Assembly: GCA_902588745.1 (NCBI GenBank)
Contig: CACIQI010000006.1
Coordinates: 1 to 64,000, forward strand
From: an uncultured Alphaproteobacteria bacterium
GTDB lineage: Bacteria > Pseudomonadota > Alphaproteobacteria > HIMB59 > GCA-002718135
Length of the DNA stretch: 64,000 nucleotides
Direction of reading: 5' to 3'
Under the pieces are notes generated by a model, which did no database searches, was not told where the DNA came from, and saw only the letters and a program-made list of their open reading frames with translations. The position numbers and the translations under genes were made by a program. Of the stretch, positions 27,327-38,305 are shown in pieces (positions within the stretch are counted from its first letter, which is position 1; every line of letters starts with the position of its first letter).

Positions 27327-28437
27327 TAATCTCCTTATATAAATTAAGAGCAAATCTATCTGTCATTCCTGAAATATAATCACAAATTAATCTTTCAATT
27401 TCAATATTTTGATTTCTCCAATCTACTGGTAGTTTATTATTATTTTTTACGAAATATGTAAACAAAGTAGATATAACCTTTTTTGAATACTGTCTCTTAT
27501 CTGATAAATGACTGTGATTATAAACTTTATCAAATAAGAATTTTTTAATTATTTCACAATTTTTCTTCATTTCATTTGAAAATGAAACAACGAAATTATT
27601 TTTTTTACGTATATCATCAATAGAATTGATATTATTTTCAATTAAATTTTTTTTTGTAGTTTCATATATATCATTTATCATATTAGATATGGAGTTTCTT
27701 AAAACTTGATACACTAAAAGTTTATTTGGAATATCTTTGTAGTGATCCTTTAAATTAATTATAATTTTTTCAAAAAAACTTAATTCTGCAATATCATCTA
27801 ATGATATTAAGTTTGCTCTAATAGCATCCTCTACATCGTGATTATTATAAGCAATATCATCAGATATACTTGCTATCTGTGATTCTAAATAAGGTTGATC
27901 AGTTAGATTTAGATTATGTAATTTTGAATAATTATCTAAGTGATAAGGTAAATGATCACTCAAAATTCCATTATGTTTTATTATTCCCTCTAAGCTTTCC
28001 CATGTTAGATTTAATCCATCAAAATCAGGGTGTCTTTTTTCTATAAATGTTAAAACTCTCAAGGTTTGATCATTATGATTAAAACCTCCAAACTTTTTCA
28101 TTGAATTATCAAGTGCATCTTCACCAATATGACCAAAAGGAGGATGGCCTAAATCATGTGCGAGAGCAACTGTTTCACCCAAATCTTCATCTAATTCAAG
28201 TAATCTACAAATTGATCTTGATATTTGGGCAACTTCCAAAGAATGAGTTAGTCTAGTCCTAAAATAATCACTCTCACTTTCAATAAAAACTTGGGTTTTG
28301 TGTTTTAATTTTCTAAAAGAATTAGAGTGAATAACTCTAGCTCTATCTCTTTCAAATGGATTTCTCAAATCATCATCTAGCTCATTATATAATCTTCCAT
28401 TTGAATTATGTGGATTGGAAGCTAAATGTTTGAACAT
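27319..28437 (-). CDS. dgt: dGTP triphosphohydrolase-like HD protein
   Basis: The 372-residue protein cleaves dNTPs to the nucleoside and tripolyphosphate. HD-domain metal ligands are in RTRLTHSLEVAQ and ALAHDLGHPPFGHIGEDAL; DDIAYNNHDVEDAIRA is a further family block. It heads dgt-argS-SPOR-scpA-scpB on the minus strand, opposite erpA with a 54-base divergent gap. This arrangement is standard for alphaproteobacteria. Confidence 0.93.
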   Translation of the reverse strand: MFKHLASNPHNSNGRLYNELDDDLRNPFERDRARVIHSNSFRKLKHKTQVFIESESDYFRTRLTHSLEVAQISRSICRLLELDEDLGETVALAHDLGHPPFGHIGEDALDNSMKKFGGFNHNDQTLRVLTFIEKRHPDFDGLNLTWESLEGIIKHNGILSDHLPYHLDNYSKLHNLNLTDQPYLESQIASISDDIAYNNHDVEDAIRANLISLDDIAELSFFEKIIINLKDHYKDIPNKLLVYQVLRNSISNMINDIYETTKKNLIENNINSIDDIRKKNNFVVSFSNEMKKNCEIIKKFLFDKVYNHSHLSDKRQYSKKVISTLFTYFVKNNNKLPVDWRNQNIEIERLICDYISGMTDRFALNLYKEISE

Positions 28438-28491
28438 AAGAAAATTTATATTATAGTTGAAAAATAATAACTAATAACAATATTTAGATAA

Positions 28492-28818
28492 ATGGACAAT
28501 ATAATTGAAGTAACTGAAAGTGCTCAGAATCATATCAACAAGATACTTCTCACTGAAAAATCTAAATATTTCAGAATTACCGTATTAGGTGGCGGTTGTG
28601 CTGGATTTCAATATAAATTTGATTTTGCTGATAAACCAAATGATGATGATTTAATCTTTAATTATAAAAATACTGATCTATTGATAGATAAAACTTCAAT
28701 TGAATTAATAAAAGGATCGAAAATTGATTATGTTAATGAATTGATTGGATCGTCATTTAAAATTTCTAATCCACTAGCATCTTCATCATGTGGGTGTGGC
28801 ACTTCTTTTTCAATATAA
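28492..28818 (+). CDS. erpA: Iron-sulfur cluster insertion protein ErpA
   Basis: A 108-residue A-type carrier that delivers Fe-S clusters to apo-enzymes. The three ligand cysteines are in LGGGCAGFQYKF and in CGCGTSFSI at the C-terminus. The gene precedes xthA with stop and start adjacent. The dgt/erpA/xthA neighbourhood favours ErpA over IscA or SufA. Confidence 0.92.
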   Translation: MDNIIEVTESAQNHINKILLTEKSKYFRITVLGGGCAGFQYKFDFADKPNDDDLIFNYKNTDLLIDKTSIELIKGSKIDYVNELIGSSFKISNPLASSSCGCGTSFSI

Positions 28819-29604
28819 ATGAAAATTACTACATGGAATGTAAATTCAGTTAATGCAAGAATAGAACACTTAATAAAATTTATAAAAAAAGATCAATCAG
28901 ATTTATATTTAATACAAGAATTAAAATGCACAAATGACAGTTTTCCTAAAGAGGAATTAGAAAATATTAATTATAAATGTTATGTGAATGGGCAAAAAGC
29001 ATGGAATGGAGTAGCCATTCTCAGCAAAGAAAGTATTGAAATTTCAAACTTAAAAATTCCTAATTACCAAGATATAAATTCCAGATTTATTGAAACAGAA
29101 ATATCCTTAAAAAATATAAAAAATAAAATTAAATTAATAAATATTTATCTTCCAAATGGAAATCCAATTGAAACAGAAAAATTTGATTACAAAATTGATT
29201 GGATGATAAATTTTAATAAATATATCAAAGAATTAATTGATAATAATCAACCAATTATTATAGGTGGAGATTTTAATGTAATACCTAATGATGAAGATGT
29301 GTATTCACCAGAAAATTTTAAAAATGATGCTTGTGCCCATCCATTAACAAGAGAAAAATTTAGAAATCTTTTGAATTTAGGATTTGTGGATACAGTTAAA
29401 TACTTTGTCGATGGAAATACAAACTGGACCTTTTGGGGTTATAGAGGTGGAAGTTGGCAAAAAGGCAATGGTCTACGAATTGATCATTTTCTTACTACAC
29501 CAGAAGTAACTGATTTGATTAAATCAGTTAATGTTAATCGTGAACCAAGAGGATGGGAAAAAGCTTCTGATCACACACCAGTTACGATTGAATTATTTAA
29601 TTAA
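28819..29604 (+). CDS. xthA: Exodeoxyribonuclease III
   Basis: The 261-residue AP endonuclease/3'-5' exonuclease acts in base-excision repair. Landmarks are TWNVNSVNARI at the start, YLIQELKCT (metal-binding glutamate), GGDFNVIPNDEDVY and the C-terminal SDHTPVTIEL (catalytic histidine). It starts directly after the erpA stop. Confidence 0.95.
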   Translation: MKITTWNVNSVNARIEHLIKFIKKDQSDLYLIQELKCTNDSFPKEELENINYKCYVNGQKAWNGVAILSKESIEISNLKIPNYQDINSRFIETEISLKNIKNKIKLINIYLPNGNPIETEKFDYKIDWMINFNKYIKELIDNNQPIIIGGDFNVIPNDEDVYSPENFKNDACAHPLTREKFRNLLNLGFVDTVKYFVDGNTNWTFWGYRGGSWQKGNGLRIDHFLTTPEVTDLIKSVNVNREPRGWEKASDHTPVTIELFN

Positions 29605-29606
29605 TA

Positions 29607-31337
29607 TTAAATATCAGCGTATGTATGCGTTTCATCTTTTGCTCCTGGTTGAGTAACAGCACCCTCGTAAGCTGGTCCAACAGTTTGAGAATATTTCCAT
29701 ATAGATCCAGAATTATGATTAGTTTTTCTTGGCTTCCATTCTTTTTTTCTCTTTTCTATTTCTTGATCAGAAAGCGTAACGTTTATTTCACCTTTAACAG
29801 CATCAATAATAATTTCATCCCCGTCTTTAAGTAAACCTATCATGCCTCCTACAGCTGCTTCTGGTCCTACATGACCAATACAAAATCCTCTTGTACCGCC
29901 TGAAAATCTTCCATCTGTAATTAAAGCAACAGTTTCGCCTAGTCCTTGACCATATATTGCACCTGTTGTTGAGAGCATTTCACGCATACCAGGACCTCCT
30001 TTAGGGCCTTCATATCTAATTATTACCGCATCTCCTGCTTTAATTTCATTTTTTAAAACTGCAGTTAAAGCATCTTCTTCTGAGTCAAAACATTTAGCTT
30101 TTCCTTTAAAAGTTAAATTTTTTAAACCTGCTATTTTTGATATACATCCATCTGGAGCAAGATTACCCCACAACCCTACAACTGAACTATTTTCACTAAT
30201 TGGATTATCACATTTATAAACAACATCTTGATTTGTGGGGAATATTACTTCTTTATGATTTTCAGCTATTGTTTTTCCTGTTACAGTTATGCAGTCTCCA
30301 TTTATATAACCACCATCTAATAAAGATTTAATAACAACTGGCACACCTCCTACATCATATAAATCTTTAGCAACGTACTTTCCTCCAGGTTGCATATCTC
30401 CGATATAAGGAGTCGAATTATAAATTTCTACAACATCTCTTAAAGTAAATTTTAAACCTGCTTCATTCGCTATCGCAGGAAGATGGAGTGCTGCATTAGT
30501 TGAGCCTCCAGTAGCTGCAACTACTCTTGCAGCGTTTACTAATGAATCAATAGTTACTATATCCCGAGGTCTTATATTCTTTTCTAATAAATTCATTATA
30601 GCTTTACCACTCTTTTCACCATAAGCTTTTCTTTCTTCAGTATTTACTGCTGGTGGCATAGCTGAATTTGTTAGAGCTAAACCAACCGCTTCGGAAATAC
30701 ATGCCATTGTATTTGCTGTAAACTGACCTCCACAAGATCCAGCAGATGGGCAAGCAACTTGCTCAATATCCTTTAAATCTTGATCTGATATAGTTCCAGC
30801 AGCATGTTTTCCTACTGCTTCAAAAACATCAATAACAGTAACATCTTTACCCTTGTATTTTCCTGGTAAGATTGAACCTCCATAAATGAATACAGATGGT
30901 ACATTTAATCTTACCATGGCCATCATTAAACCTGGCAAAGATTTATCACAGCCGGCAAGTCCAACTATTGCGTCATAACAGTGACCTCTAACAGATAATT
31001 CAATGGAATCTGCAATAACTTCTCTGCTAATAAGAGATGATTTCATTGCCTCATGGCCCATGGCAATTCCATCTGTTACTGTTATGGTAGTAAATTCTCT
31101 AGGTGTTCCTCCAGCATCTTTGACACCTGTCTTCACATGTTGCGCTTGATCTTGAAGAGTAATGTTACAAGGAGCAGATTCATTCCAAGTGCTAACAACA
31201 CCAACAAAAGGTTGGTAAATTTCATGTTCTTTTAAACCCATAGCATAATAATACGATCTATGAGGTGCACTTTTAGGTCCTACGCTAACATATCTACTAG
31301 GTAGGTTAGATTTTCTATTTGATCCTTTATCTTCCAT
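29607..31337 (-). CDS. ilvD: Dihydroxy-acid dehydratase
   Basis: IlvD catalyses the third step of valine, isoleucine and leucine synthesis. The 576-residue protein has the cluster cysteines in [11 protein letters not shown] and [16 protein letters not shown], plus [21 protein letters not shown] at the C-terminal end. It follows valS by one base, a natural pairing of valine synthesis with its tRNA synthetase, although in many relatives they are not linked. Confidence 0.95.
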   Translation of the reverse strand: MEDKGSNRKSNLPSRYVSVGPKSAPHRSYYYAMGLKEHEIYQPFVGVVSTWNESAPCNITLQDQAQHVKTGVKDAGGTPREFTTITVTDGIAMGHEAMKSSLISREVIADSIELSVRGHCYDAIVGLAGCDKSLPGLMMAMVRLNVPSVFIYGGSILPGKYKGKDVTVIDVFEAVGKHAAGTISDQDLKDIEQVACPSAGSCGGQFTANTMACISEAVGLALTNSAMPPAVNTEERKAYGEKSGKAIMNLLEKNIRPRDIVTIDSLVNAARVVAATGGSTNAALHLPAIANEAGLKFTLRDVVEIYNSTPYIGDMQPGGKYVAKDLYDVGGVPVVIKSLLDGGYINGDCITVTGKTIAENHKEVIFPTNQDVVYKCDNPISENSSVVGLWGNLAPDGCISKIAGLKNLTFKGKAKCFDSEEDALTAVLKNEIKAGDAVIIRYEGPKGGPGMREMLSTTGAIYGQGLGETVALITDGRFSGGTRGFCIGHVGPEAAVGGMIGLLKDGDEIIIDAVKGEINVTLSDQEIEKRKKEWKPRKTNHNSGSIWKYSQTVGPAYEGAVTQPGAKDETHTYADI

Positions 31338-31338
31338 T

Positions 31339-33966
31339 CTAATTAATAGTATTTATTATTTGATCAATTTTTTCAATAGAAGATTTATAAATATTTGCTT
31401 CATTTTTAAATTTATTAATAATTTCTTTAGATGCTTTATTCATAAAGTTATCATTATTTAGTTTATCATTAACTTTATTAAATTTTTCTTGCTCAACTTG
31501 CTTTTTCTTGTTTAATTTTTTTAATTCAGCTTCGGAATCAATAATACCATCCAAAGGAATCAAAACTGACAATGATGATAGTACAATTAAAGCTGAATTC
31601 TTATTAGGTTGAATTTTATCAAAAATAATATCTTTTGTTTTTAAAAAATTATTTATTTCGTTTTTATGAGAAAGTAAAAAATTATTAAGTTCTTCATCTT
31701 TTGCTTCTATAGAAATATTAATTAATTGTTTATAGGGTATATTTAGTTCTGATCTCAAATTTCTTATAGATGTTATGAATTCAATAAATATTTCGAAATT
31801 ATTTTTAGAAATATCAAAAGAATTATTCGTTAAATAGTTTTGATAAACTTGATTCATTAAATATGACTTATCATCAACTAAAGATCTCCATAATTTTTCA
31901 CTAATAAATGGCATAATGGGATGTATAATTTTTAAAACTTGAATAAATGTCCATCCAGATACTTTTTTAATTTCATCAGCATATTTTTCATTATCAAAAT
32001 TTTGTTTGATAATTTCAATGTACCAATCACAATAAGAATGCCATACAAAATGATAAATCTTATTAGCTATTTCGTGAAACAAATATTTTTTAGTTAATTG
32101 ATCAAGTTGAGAAATTAAATCATTTAATTCTTTTATTATCCATTTGTTTGCATCAAATAATATTGAATCAATTGAAATAACATCTTGAAAAACTGAATTG
32201 TTCATTTGTAAAAATTTACCAGCATTCCAAATTTTATTCGTGAATGATTTATATCCTTTAACTCTAGCTTCAGATAATTTTACATCTCGTCCAGGATTTA
32301 AGAGTGCCGTTAATGTAAATCTTAATGTATCAGCACCATATTTATCCAAAAGCTCTAAAGGATCAATTATGTTTCCTTTTGATTTAGACATTTTTTGTCC
32401 TTTTTCATCACGTATTAAAGGATGAATATAAATATCTTTAAATGGAGTTTCCTTCATAAAATAAGAACCCATCATCATCATACGTGCAACCCAAAAAAAT
32501 ATAATATCAAAACCAGTAACCAAAACATTACCAGGATAAAACTTGTCTAATTCGTAAGTTTTATTTGGCCAATCTAAAGTAGAGAATGTCCATAGAGCAG
32601 AAGAAAACCAAGTATCTAGAACGTCTTCATCTTGTCTAAGCTCAACATCCTCTCCATAAAATTCTTTTGCTTGATTTTGTGCTCCTTCAAAGGTTTCACT
32701 AACAAAATATTTATTGTCTGGACCATACCATGCAGGAATTTGATGACCCCACCACAACTGTCTTGAAATACACCATGGTTGAATGTTTTCCATCCAATTA
32801 AAAAAAGTATTCTCCCATTGTTTGGGAATAAATTTAGAACTATTATCTCTAACAGCTGATATCGGATCAACTGATAATTTTTTTGCATCACAAAACCATT
32901 GATCTGTTAGCCATGGCTCAATAACAACACCTGATCTATCACCATAAGGGATCACCATTTGCTGTTTTTCTTCTTTGATTAATAAATTCATTTCATCTAA
33001 TTTTTTTAAAATTAGTTTTCTTGCATCAAATCTATCTAAATTTTGAAATTCTTCAGGTACATTTAAGTTAAGTTTTGCATTTTCATCAAAAATATTAATA
33101 AATTCTAAATCATGTCTCTTTCCTACTTCAAAATCATTAAAGTCATGTGCAGGAGTAATTTTAACAGCACCAGAACCTTTTTCAGGATCTGCATATTCAT
33201 CAGCAATAATTGGAATTTTTTTATTTGAAATTGGTAAGTTACAAAATTTTCCAATTAAATTTTTATATTTTTCATCATCTGGATGAACGGCAACTGCAGT
33301 ATCACCTAATATCGTCTCAGGTCTTGTTGTTGCAACTATGATATGATTGTTTTCATCTATAGGATATTTAATATGCCATAAACTTCCTTCAGTATCTCTT
33401 TGCTCTACTTCTAGGTCAGAAATAGCAGTTAAAAGTTTTGGATCCCAGTTAACCAATCTCTTATCTTTATAAATAATTCCGTCATTATACAACTCTACAA
33501 AAACTTTTTTAACTGCATTAGAAAGACCTTCATCCATAGTAAATCTTTCTCTTGACCAATCTGCGGAAGCACCAAGTCTTCTTAATTGATTACTTATCTG
33601 TCCACCCGACTCTTTTTTCCATTCCCATACTTTTTCAATAAACTTTTCTCTGCCGAGAGATCGTCGATCTAATTTTGAATCACTTAATTTTCTTTCAACC
33701 ACCATTTGGGTAGCAATTCCAGCATGATCTGTCCCTGCTTGCCACAATACTTCCATACCCTTCATTCTATGGTATCTAATTAATATATCTTGAATTGTGA
33801 AGGTTAGTGCATGTCCCATATGTAAGCTACCTGTAACATTAGGTGGTGGCATCATTATAGAATAAGGTTTACCTCCTTTTTTTGGTTTAAAAGAATTTGA
33901 TTGCTCCCATTGTGCATAAAGATTTTTTTCATCTTTTAAAAAATCAAAAAATTTATCAAGCTGCAT
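31339..33966 (-). CDS. valS: Valyl-tRNA synthetase
   Basis: The 875-residue class I enzyme has the HIGH-type motif in [11 protein letters not shown], an editing domain in the middle, and the KMSKS motif in [16 protein letters not shown]-terminal coiled coil (about residues 800-875) is present. It follows a PopZ-like gene by 5 bases, as in many alphaproteobacteria. Confidence 0.97.
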   Translation of the reverse strand: MQLDKFFDFLKDEKNLYAQWEQSNSFKPKKGGKPYSIMMPPPNVTGSLHMGHALTFTIQDILIRYHRMKGMEVLWQAGTDHAGIATQMVVERKLSDSKLDRRSLGREKFIEKVWEWKKESGGQISNQLRRLGASADWSRERFTMDEGLSNAVKKVFVELYNDGIIYKDKRLVNWDPKLLTAISDLEVEQRDTEGSLWHIKYPIDENNHIIVATTRPETILGDTAVAVHPDDEKYKNLIGKFCNLPISNKKIPIIADEYADPEKGSGAVKITPAHDFNDFEVGKRHDLEFINIFDENAKLNLNVPEEFQNLDRFDARKLILKKLDEMNLLIKEEKQQMVIPYGDRSGVVIEPWLTDQWFCDAKKLSVDPISAVRDNSSKFIPKQWENTFFNWMENIQPWCISRQLWWGHQIPAWYGPDNKYFVSETFEGAQNQAKEFYGEDVELRQDEDVLDTWFSSALWTFSTLDWPNKTYELDKFYPGNVLVTGFDIIFFWVARMMMMGSYFMKETPFKDIYIHPLIRDEKGQKMSKSKGNIIDPLELLDKYGADTLRFTLTALLNPGRDVKLSEARVKGYKSFTNKIWNAGKFLQMNNSVFQDVISIDSILFDANKWIIKELNDLISQLDQLTKKYLFHEIANKIYHFVWHSYCDWYIEIIKQNFDNEKYADEIKKVSGWTFIQVLKIIHPIMPFISEKLWRSLVDDKSYLMNQVYQNYLTNNSFDISKNNFEIFIEFITSIRNLRSELNIPYKQLINISIEAKDEELNNFLLSHKNEINNFLKTKDIIFDKIQPNKNSALIVLSSLSVLIPLDGIIDSEAELKKLNKKKQVEQEKFNKVNDKLNNDNFMNKASKEIINKFKNEANIYKSSIEKIDQIINTIN

Positions 33967-33971
33967 TGTAA

Positions 33972-34256
33972 CTATTTTGAATCGAAATAATTTTTTAGTA
34001 ATTTTGGGATTTTTTCATCAAGTATTTTTTCAATTTTATTTTCTACAAGGTATGAAAGTTTTTGGTCTATAATATCATTAATTTCACTATTTATATCTTC
34101 GTCTTTTTGAAGTAATTTTATTGTACCATCACTATTCACCTTTTGGTTAAGTATCAAAATATTGGATGATAGATCCTTATGTGAAATGTTTTTTTCATCT
34201 TCGAGTGCTCTTCGTATGACTTCAAGAGACTCATTGATAGAATTTTTTGTATTCAT
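33972..34256 (-). CDS. Short PopZ-like protein (DUF2497)
   Basis: The 94-residue protein has an N-terminal helix SINESLEVIRRALEDE and a C-terminal helical segment LVENKIEKILDEKIPKLLKNYF. These correspond to the two conserved ends of PopZ, the polar-organising matrix protein, which lies next to valS in Caulobacter. Here the acidic, proline-rich linker is almost missing, so it is about half the Caulobacter length. Position between tolC and valS supports the call, though sequence similarity is modest. Confidence 0.68.
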   Translation of the reverse strand: MNTKNSINESLEVIRRALEDEKNISHKDLSSNILILNQKVNSDGTIKLLQKDEDINSEINDIIDQKLSYLVENKIEKILDEKIPKLLKNYFDSK

Positions 34257-34293
34257 ATAGGCATTATAAATGTTTAATTAAATTAATAAAACT

Positions 34294-35580
34294 TTAATTA
34301 TAACTTGGAAGATACTCCTCAAATAATTTAATCAGAGAACCATCTAAAGCTAGTAAATTAAAATAATTAATCAGATAGTTTTTATTTGCATTAAAATATT
34401 CGACATTTACGTTTAAAAGATTAGTTTCTGCTTCTATTAGATCAGTAATAGATTTAGTTCCAAGATTATATTCTTCCTGAGTACTTTGTAGAAGAGTATT
34501 TGCATACTCTATAGTTAATAAAGATGTATTTAAATTTGATTTACTAACTAAATAATTTTTATAATAGTTTGATAACTCAATATTTAAACTTTCTTTAAGA
34601 TCCTCAAGCTCAATTTCAGTTTGTAAAATTTGAGAATTTATTCTTCTAATATCTGATTTATCAATATTTTGCTGAAATATAGGAATAGTTAAAGTTAAGC
34701 CTATCGATGCATTAGTGTTTTCACTTCCAGCATCTATTCGTGCGCCATCCGAATACTCAGTTGAAGCTGTTATGTCTAAAGTAGGTCTATTTGAACCTTT
34801 TTCTTTAGAGAGATCGAGTTCTTTAATTTTAATATTATTTTGAGCAATTAAAATATTAAAATTATTCTTATAGACTTCGGATAGTATGTTTTCAAAATTT
34901 AAATTATCTTCTACTTTTACATAATCTTCTAAATTAATAGCTTCTTTACCAACAATTGATTTAAATGTTTTTAAGCTGACTTTGTAGTTTTGTTTAGCTG
35001 AAAAAAGATTTGTTTCAGCAATTGAAAACGCACTCTCAGCATTTTTCAGTTCAGTTAAAGTTGCCGATCCTAATTCATATTTTAATTTTACTTCCTCTAA
35101 AAATCTTAAAACAGAATCAAAATTCTTTTCAGAAGCCTCTAATGATTTTTCATAATTTATGACGGTTAAATAACCTTCTACTGCTGTTAAAGATAAATCT
35201 TGGACTGTTTTATAAAAATTTATAACTGCATTTTCGTAAATAATTTTTGATATTTCAATTTCTAAATTTTTTTCACCGCCATCATACAAATTTTGAGTAA
35301 TACTAATTTTATACTTATCCGTAAAAGTTTCTGGTGTTGTTGATACTCCAGCTGCTGATGTTGTATCATTATTACTATACGTTCCAGAAATTGTACCAGT
35401 AACTGTTGGAAGTTTTTTTCCTATTGCTACTTCAATAGTTTCTTTGCTTTCATTCAGTTTTTCAAAAGCAATTTTTACCTTCAAATTATTCGCAATCGTA
35501 CTTTTTACAGAATCATCAATCGATAGAGCGAATATAGATTTAGAATAAACAAGTAATAACAATAATATAAATAATCTCAT
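34294..35580 (-). CDS. tolC: TolC family outer membrane channel protein
   Basis: A 428-residue outer membrane efflux protein with a signal peptide (about 18 residues, ending SIFA) and two repeated long-helix regions typical of TolC trimers, e.g. VKLKYELGSATLTELKNAES and TQEEYNLGTKSITDLIEAET. It forms the exit channel for type I secretion and drug pumps. It starts right after the PCMT-like gene and stops 37 bases before the PopZ-like gene. Confidence 0.92.
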   Translation of the reverse strand: MRLFILLLLLVYSKSIFALSIDDSVKSTIANNLKVKIAFEKLNESKETIEVAIGKKLPTVTGTISGTYSNNDTTSAAGVSTTPETFTDKYKISITQNLYDGGEKNLEIEISKIIYENAVINFYKTVQDLSLTAVEGYLTVINYEKSLEASEKNFDSVLRFLEEVKLKYELGSATLTELKNAESAFSIAETNLFSAKQNYKVSLKTFKSIVGKEAINLEDYVKVEDNLNFENILSEVYKNNFNILIAQNNIKIKELDLSKEKGSNRPTLDITASTEYSDGARIDAGSENTNASIGLTLTIPIFQQNIDKSDIRRINSQILQTEIELEDLKESLNIELSNYYKNYLVSKSNLNTSLLTIEYANTLLQSTQEEYNLGTKSITDLIEAETNLLNVNVEYFNANKNYLINYFNLLALDGSLIKLFEEYLPSYN

Positions 35581-36243
35581 TTAAAATTTAAAATCCTCTT
35601 GTTGTTCTTGAATTTGATAACTACTCATTACATCAAATAAATACTCAGATGAATACAAATCTTCATTTCTTATAATTTTATAAGCTTTACCCAAATTATC
35701 ATATATTTTTTTAATATATATTAACCTTCCACCATTCATTGCTAATTGCTTCTTTAACTTATCAGTTATTTTAAATATAGGTCCGTCAATAATAATTAAG
35801 TTAAATGGAGCATTATCAGATAATCCATCTAATAAATTATTATTAAATAAACTAATATTATTAATATTATTATTATTGTTAATATTATTTTCTAATAATT
35901 TATATAGTTCTCTGTTTTCTTCTACAACATGAAGTTCTTTACATAACGAGCTAATTAGAGCAGAAAAGTAGCCCGTTAAGCCACCTATATGCAATACCTT
36001 ATCACTAGATAAAATTTTCGAATATTTTATAATTTGAGCTAGATGTAAATTTTTAAGATATCCTCTTTTGTCAGTTATATCTAAATTATTATCTAGGTAA
36101 CAATTCTTACCTAATCTGACATCTAAATAATTTTCTTTAGGAGTATTTTCAAATATTTGTAAGATATTTTCTTCATTAATTTTGTTTGGTCTCAACTGAT
36201 TAACAACCATATTTTTTCTTGCAATTTCAAATGTTTCACTCAT
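35581..36243 (-). CDS. Diverged protein-L-isoaspartate methyltransferase homologue
   Basis: The 220-residue protein has the PCMT order with NMVVNQLRPNKINEENILQIFE at the N-terminus (typical of the copy found before tolC in alphaproteobacteria) and a degraded SAM motif, HIGGLTGYFSAL, instead of EIGTGSGY. It may bind SAM weakly or have lost repair activity. The genuine pcm is at 20.5 kb. Confidence 0.8.
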   Translation of the reverse strand: MSETFEIARKNMVVNQLRPNKINEENILQIFENTPKENYLDVRLGKNCYLDNNLDITDKRGYLKNLHLAQIIKYSKILSSDKVLHIGGLTGYFSALISSLCKELHVVEENRELYKLLENNINNNNNINNISLFNNNLLDGLSDNAPFNLIIIDGPIFKITDKLKKQLAMNGGRLIYIKKIYDNLGKAYKIIRNEDLYSSEYLFDVMSSYQIQEQQEDFKF

Positions 36244-36327
36244 TTCTTAAAGGATGCTTTATATAAACCTATTATATAATCAATTATTTAAATTATATTA
36301 TTAATCTTTAGAATTTTTTTTCATTAA

Positions 36328-36355
36328 TTGACTAGAAATAATATAGTGATAATTG
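36328..36355 (+). promoter_or_regulatory. Candidate promoter of the tRNA-Cys/tRNA-Asn pair
   Basis: TTGACT, a 16-base spacer and TAATTG precede tRNA-Cys by about 12 bases. The -35 is good and the -10 weak. The remaining 80 bases between the PCMT-like gene and this site are A+T-rich with nothing else recognised. Confidence 0.35.
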
Positions 36356-36367
36356 TCATTTTTTTTA

Positions 36368-36441
36368 GGCTCGGTGGCAGAGTGGTGATGTAGGGGCCTG
36401 CAAAGCCTTGCACAGCGGTTCGATTCCGCTCCGAGCCTCCA
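36368..36441 (+). tRNA. tRNA-Cys (GCA)
   Basis: The 74-base sequence folds as a cloverleaf: acceptor GGCTCGG with CCGAGCC, anticodon loop CTGCAAA (anticodon GCA), T-loop GGTTCGATTCC, and an encoded CCA end. A T-rich tract follows before the next tRNA. Confidence 0.95.
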
Positions 36442-36488
36442 AATTTTTCTTGTTTTTTAATTTTTTTTTATTATCAACAAAATTGTGT

Positions 36489-36563
36489 TCCTCGGTAGCT
36501 CAGTGGTAGAGCAATCGGCTGTTAACCGATCGGTCGCTGGTTCGAGCCCGGCCCGGGGAGCCA
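36489..36563 (+). tRNA. tRNA-Asn (GTT)
   Basis: Acceptor TCCTCGG pairs with CCGGGGA, the D arm is GCTCAGTGGTAGAGC, the anticodon loop is CTGTTAA (anticodon GTT), the T-loop is GGTTCGAGCCC, and CCA is encoded. It ends 6 bases before the convergent umuC stop. Confidence 0.95.
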
Positions 36564-36569
36564 TTTTAT

Positions 36570-37874
36570 CTAAGCCTTAACTTCCACCAGTTCTTCAAAA
36601 CGTGTTGTGTAACATGGGGATACGTTTTCTCTTTTCATCTTCCATATTTTTTCTATACCTTCAGAAGCTATCTTTAACGTTGAACTTCCATATCTAGAAT
36701 TAATATTATCAATAGTATTCATTATTCTATCCGATGTATCACGGTCATAATCAAGCAATCCTCTAGTTACGTTTTGCCTGCTAAGACCATATAATATAAT
36801 TCCAGCTTTTTTATAACGAAATCCTGGTCGATATATTTTTCTAATTCCTTCAAGAGCTCTTTTAACAATTTTTATGCTATTATTTGTTGGAAAAGGTAAG
36901 TGTAGTTTTATTGAATTCGAATATTGTTTCTCTCTTCTATTAAAATGATTTGTTAAAACAAAAACACTCATCGACTCAGCCACTAACCCCTCTTCCCTTA
37001 TCTTCTCTGATACTCTTGATCCATAAGTTGATATTGATTCCTCCAAATCAAATAATTTTTCTATTGGCTGACTAAATGATCTTGAGACACAACAACTCTG
37101 TTTATCACTTGGAACCAAATCAAGTTCTAAACACGATACACTATTTAATTCTAGATATGTCTTCTCTCCCACTACACCCATATTTTTTCTTATCCATCCT
37201 CTGTCCATGTGTGAAAATTGATAAGCATTATGAATATTATATTTTTTCAGGAAAAGAGATAATCTTCTCCCAATGCCCCATACTTCTTCAATGGATGTTA
37301 ATTCTAATGCTTTTTTTATTTCTATTTTATTTTTTAGTATACACACACCTTTATAGTCTGGTTGTTTTTTTGCTAAATGATTAGCTATTTTTGATAGTGT
37401 TTTTGTTGGGCCCACTCCAATACTAACTGGAATACCAACCCACTTCTTGATTGTTTGTCTAATATGTCTGCAATAAGTATTTAACTCGTAGTTCTCAAAA
37501 CCATTTAAACCAAGAAATGCTTCATCTATGGAGTAGATTTCTACCTCTGAAGAGAAACTTGATAAAGTTTCCATTACTCTTTGAGAAATATCACCATATA
37601 AAGAATAATTAGATGAAAAAACTTTAACATCATTTTTTTCAATAATATTTTTTGCTTTAAAATAAGGTTCACCCATTTTTATCCCTAATTTTTTTGCTTC
37701 TTTTGATCGCGCAATGATACAACCATCATTATTGGAAAGTACGACAATTGGTTTTCCTATAAGTTTTGGATTAAATATTCTTTCACATGACGCATAAAAA
37801 TTATTGCAATCTATCAATGCTATAGATTGATTTACTGAGTTATGATTTCTATTAAGTAGTTTTGTGTATGACAT
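36570..37874 (-). CDS. umuC: DNA polymerase V catalytic subunit UmuC
   Basis: A 434-residue Y-family translesion polymerase. Catalytic acids are in IALIDCNNFYASCE and YSIDEAFLGL; the GVCILKNKIEIKKALEL and GIGRRLSLFL (helix-hairpin-helix) segments are typical of UmuC. It overlaps umuD by 23 bases and is co-expressed with it under the SOS box at 38.35 kb. Confidence 0.95.
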   Translation of the reverse strand: MSYTKLLNRNHNSVNQSIALIDCNNFYASCERIFNPKLIGKPIVVLSNNDGCIIARSKEAKKLGIKMGEPYFKAKNIIEKNDVKVFSSNYSLYGDISQRVMETLSSFSSEVEIYSIDEAFLGLNGFENYELNTYCRHIRQTIKKWVGIPVSIGVGPTKTLSKIANHLAKKQPDYKGVCILKNKIEIKKALELTSIEEVWGIGRRLSLFLKKYNIHNAYQFSHMDRGWIRKNMGVVGEKTYLELNSVSCLELDLVPSDKQSCCVSRSFSQPIEKLFDLEESISTYGSRVSEKIREEGLVAESMSVFVLTNHFNRREKQYSNSIKLHLPFPTNNSIKIVKRALEGIRKIYRPGFRYKKAGIILYGLSRQNVTRGLLDYDRDTSDRIMNTIDNINSRYGSSTLKIASEGIEKIWKMKRENVSPCYTTRFEELVEVKA

Positions 37875-38289
37875 ATGTCACTACCCCCCATATAAAACAC
37901 TCCATTTCTTCTTTAACTTGAATACTAGGATACTCATTATTGGCAGAAACTAAAAATAGTGACTGATCTTTCTTTTTCAGTTTTTTAACTGTTAGGTCAC
38001 CAAAGATGGAGGCTATAACAATATTGTCGTTGCGAGGTGTAATACTTCTATCAACAATAAGTAAATCACCTGATAATATGCCTGCATCGGTCATAGAAGG
38101 GCCATTAGCTTTAACGATATAGGTTGCCGTTGGATGTTGAACCAGATATTCATTAAGATCGAGTTTGTTTTCCATATAATCAGTAGCTGGAGATGGAAAA
38201 CCTGCAGATACTGTATCAAGAAAATAAGGTGTTATTTGATCTCCTTTGGATTCAGCTTTAAATATTAAGTTTTCTATTTTTTTAGACAT
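37852..38289 (-). CDS. umuD: DNA polymerase V accessory protein UmuD
   Basis: The 145-residue S24-type self-cleaving protein has the cleavage site Ala-Gly in VSAGFPSPATDY, the nucleophile serine in NGPSMTDAGI and the general-base lysine in DLTVKKL. After RecA-stimulated cleavage it forms Pol V with UmuC. Its promoter carries a GTTC-N7-GTTC box. Confidence 0.95.
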   Translation of the reverse strand: MSKKIENLIFKAESKGDQITPYFLDTVSAGFPSPATDYMENKLDLNEYLVQHPTATYIVKANGPSMTDAGILSGDLLIVDRSITPRNDNIVIASIFGDLTVKKLKKKDQSLFLVSANNEYPSIQVKEEMECFIWGVVTYVIHKTT

Positions 38290-38305
38290 AATATTAGAAA
38301 AAATA

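Noticed and set aside
27144-27353. Track ORF of 69 residues as a separate small gene
   Set aside because: From the internal GTG at 27326 it encodes the ArgRS N-terminal domain (GDLATN), and the part before that lies inside the end of dgt. It belongs to argS.
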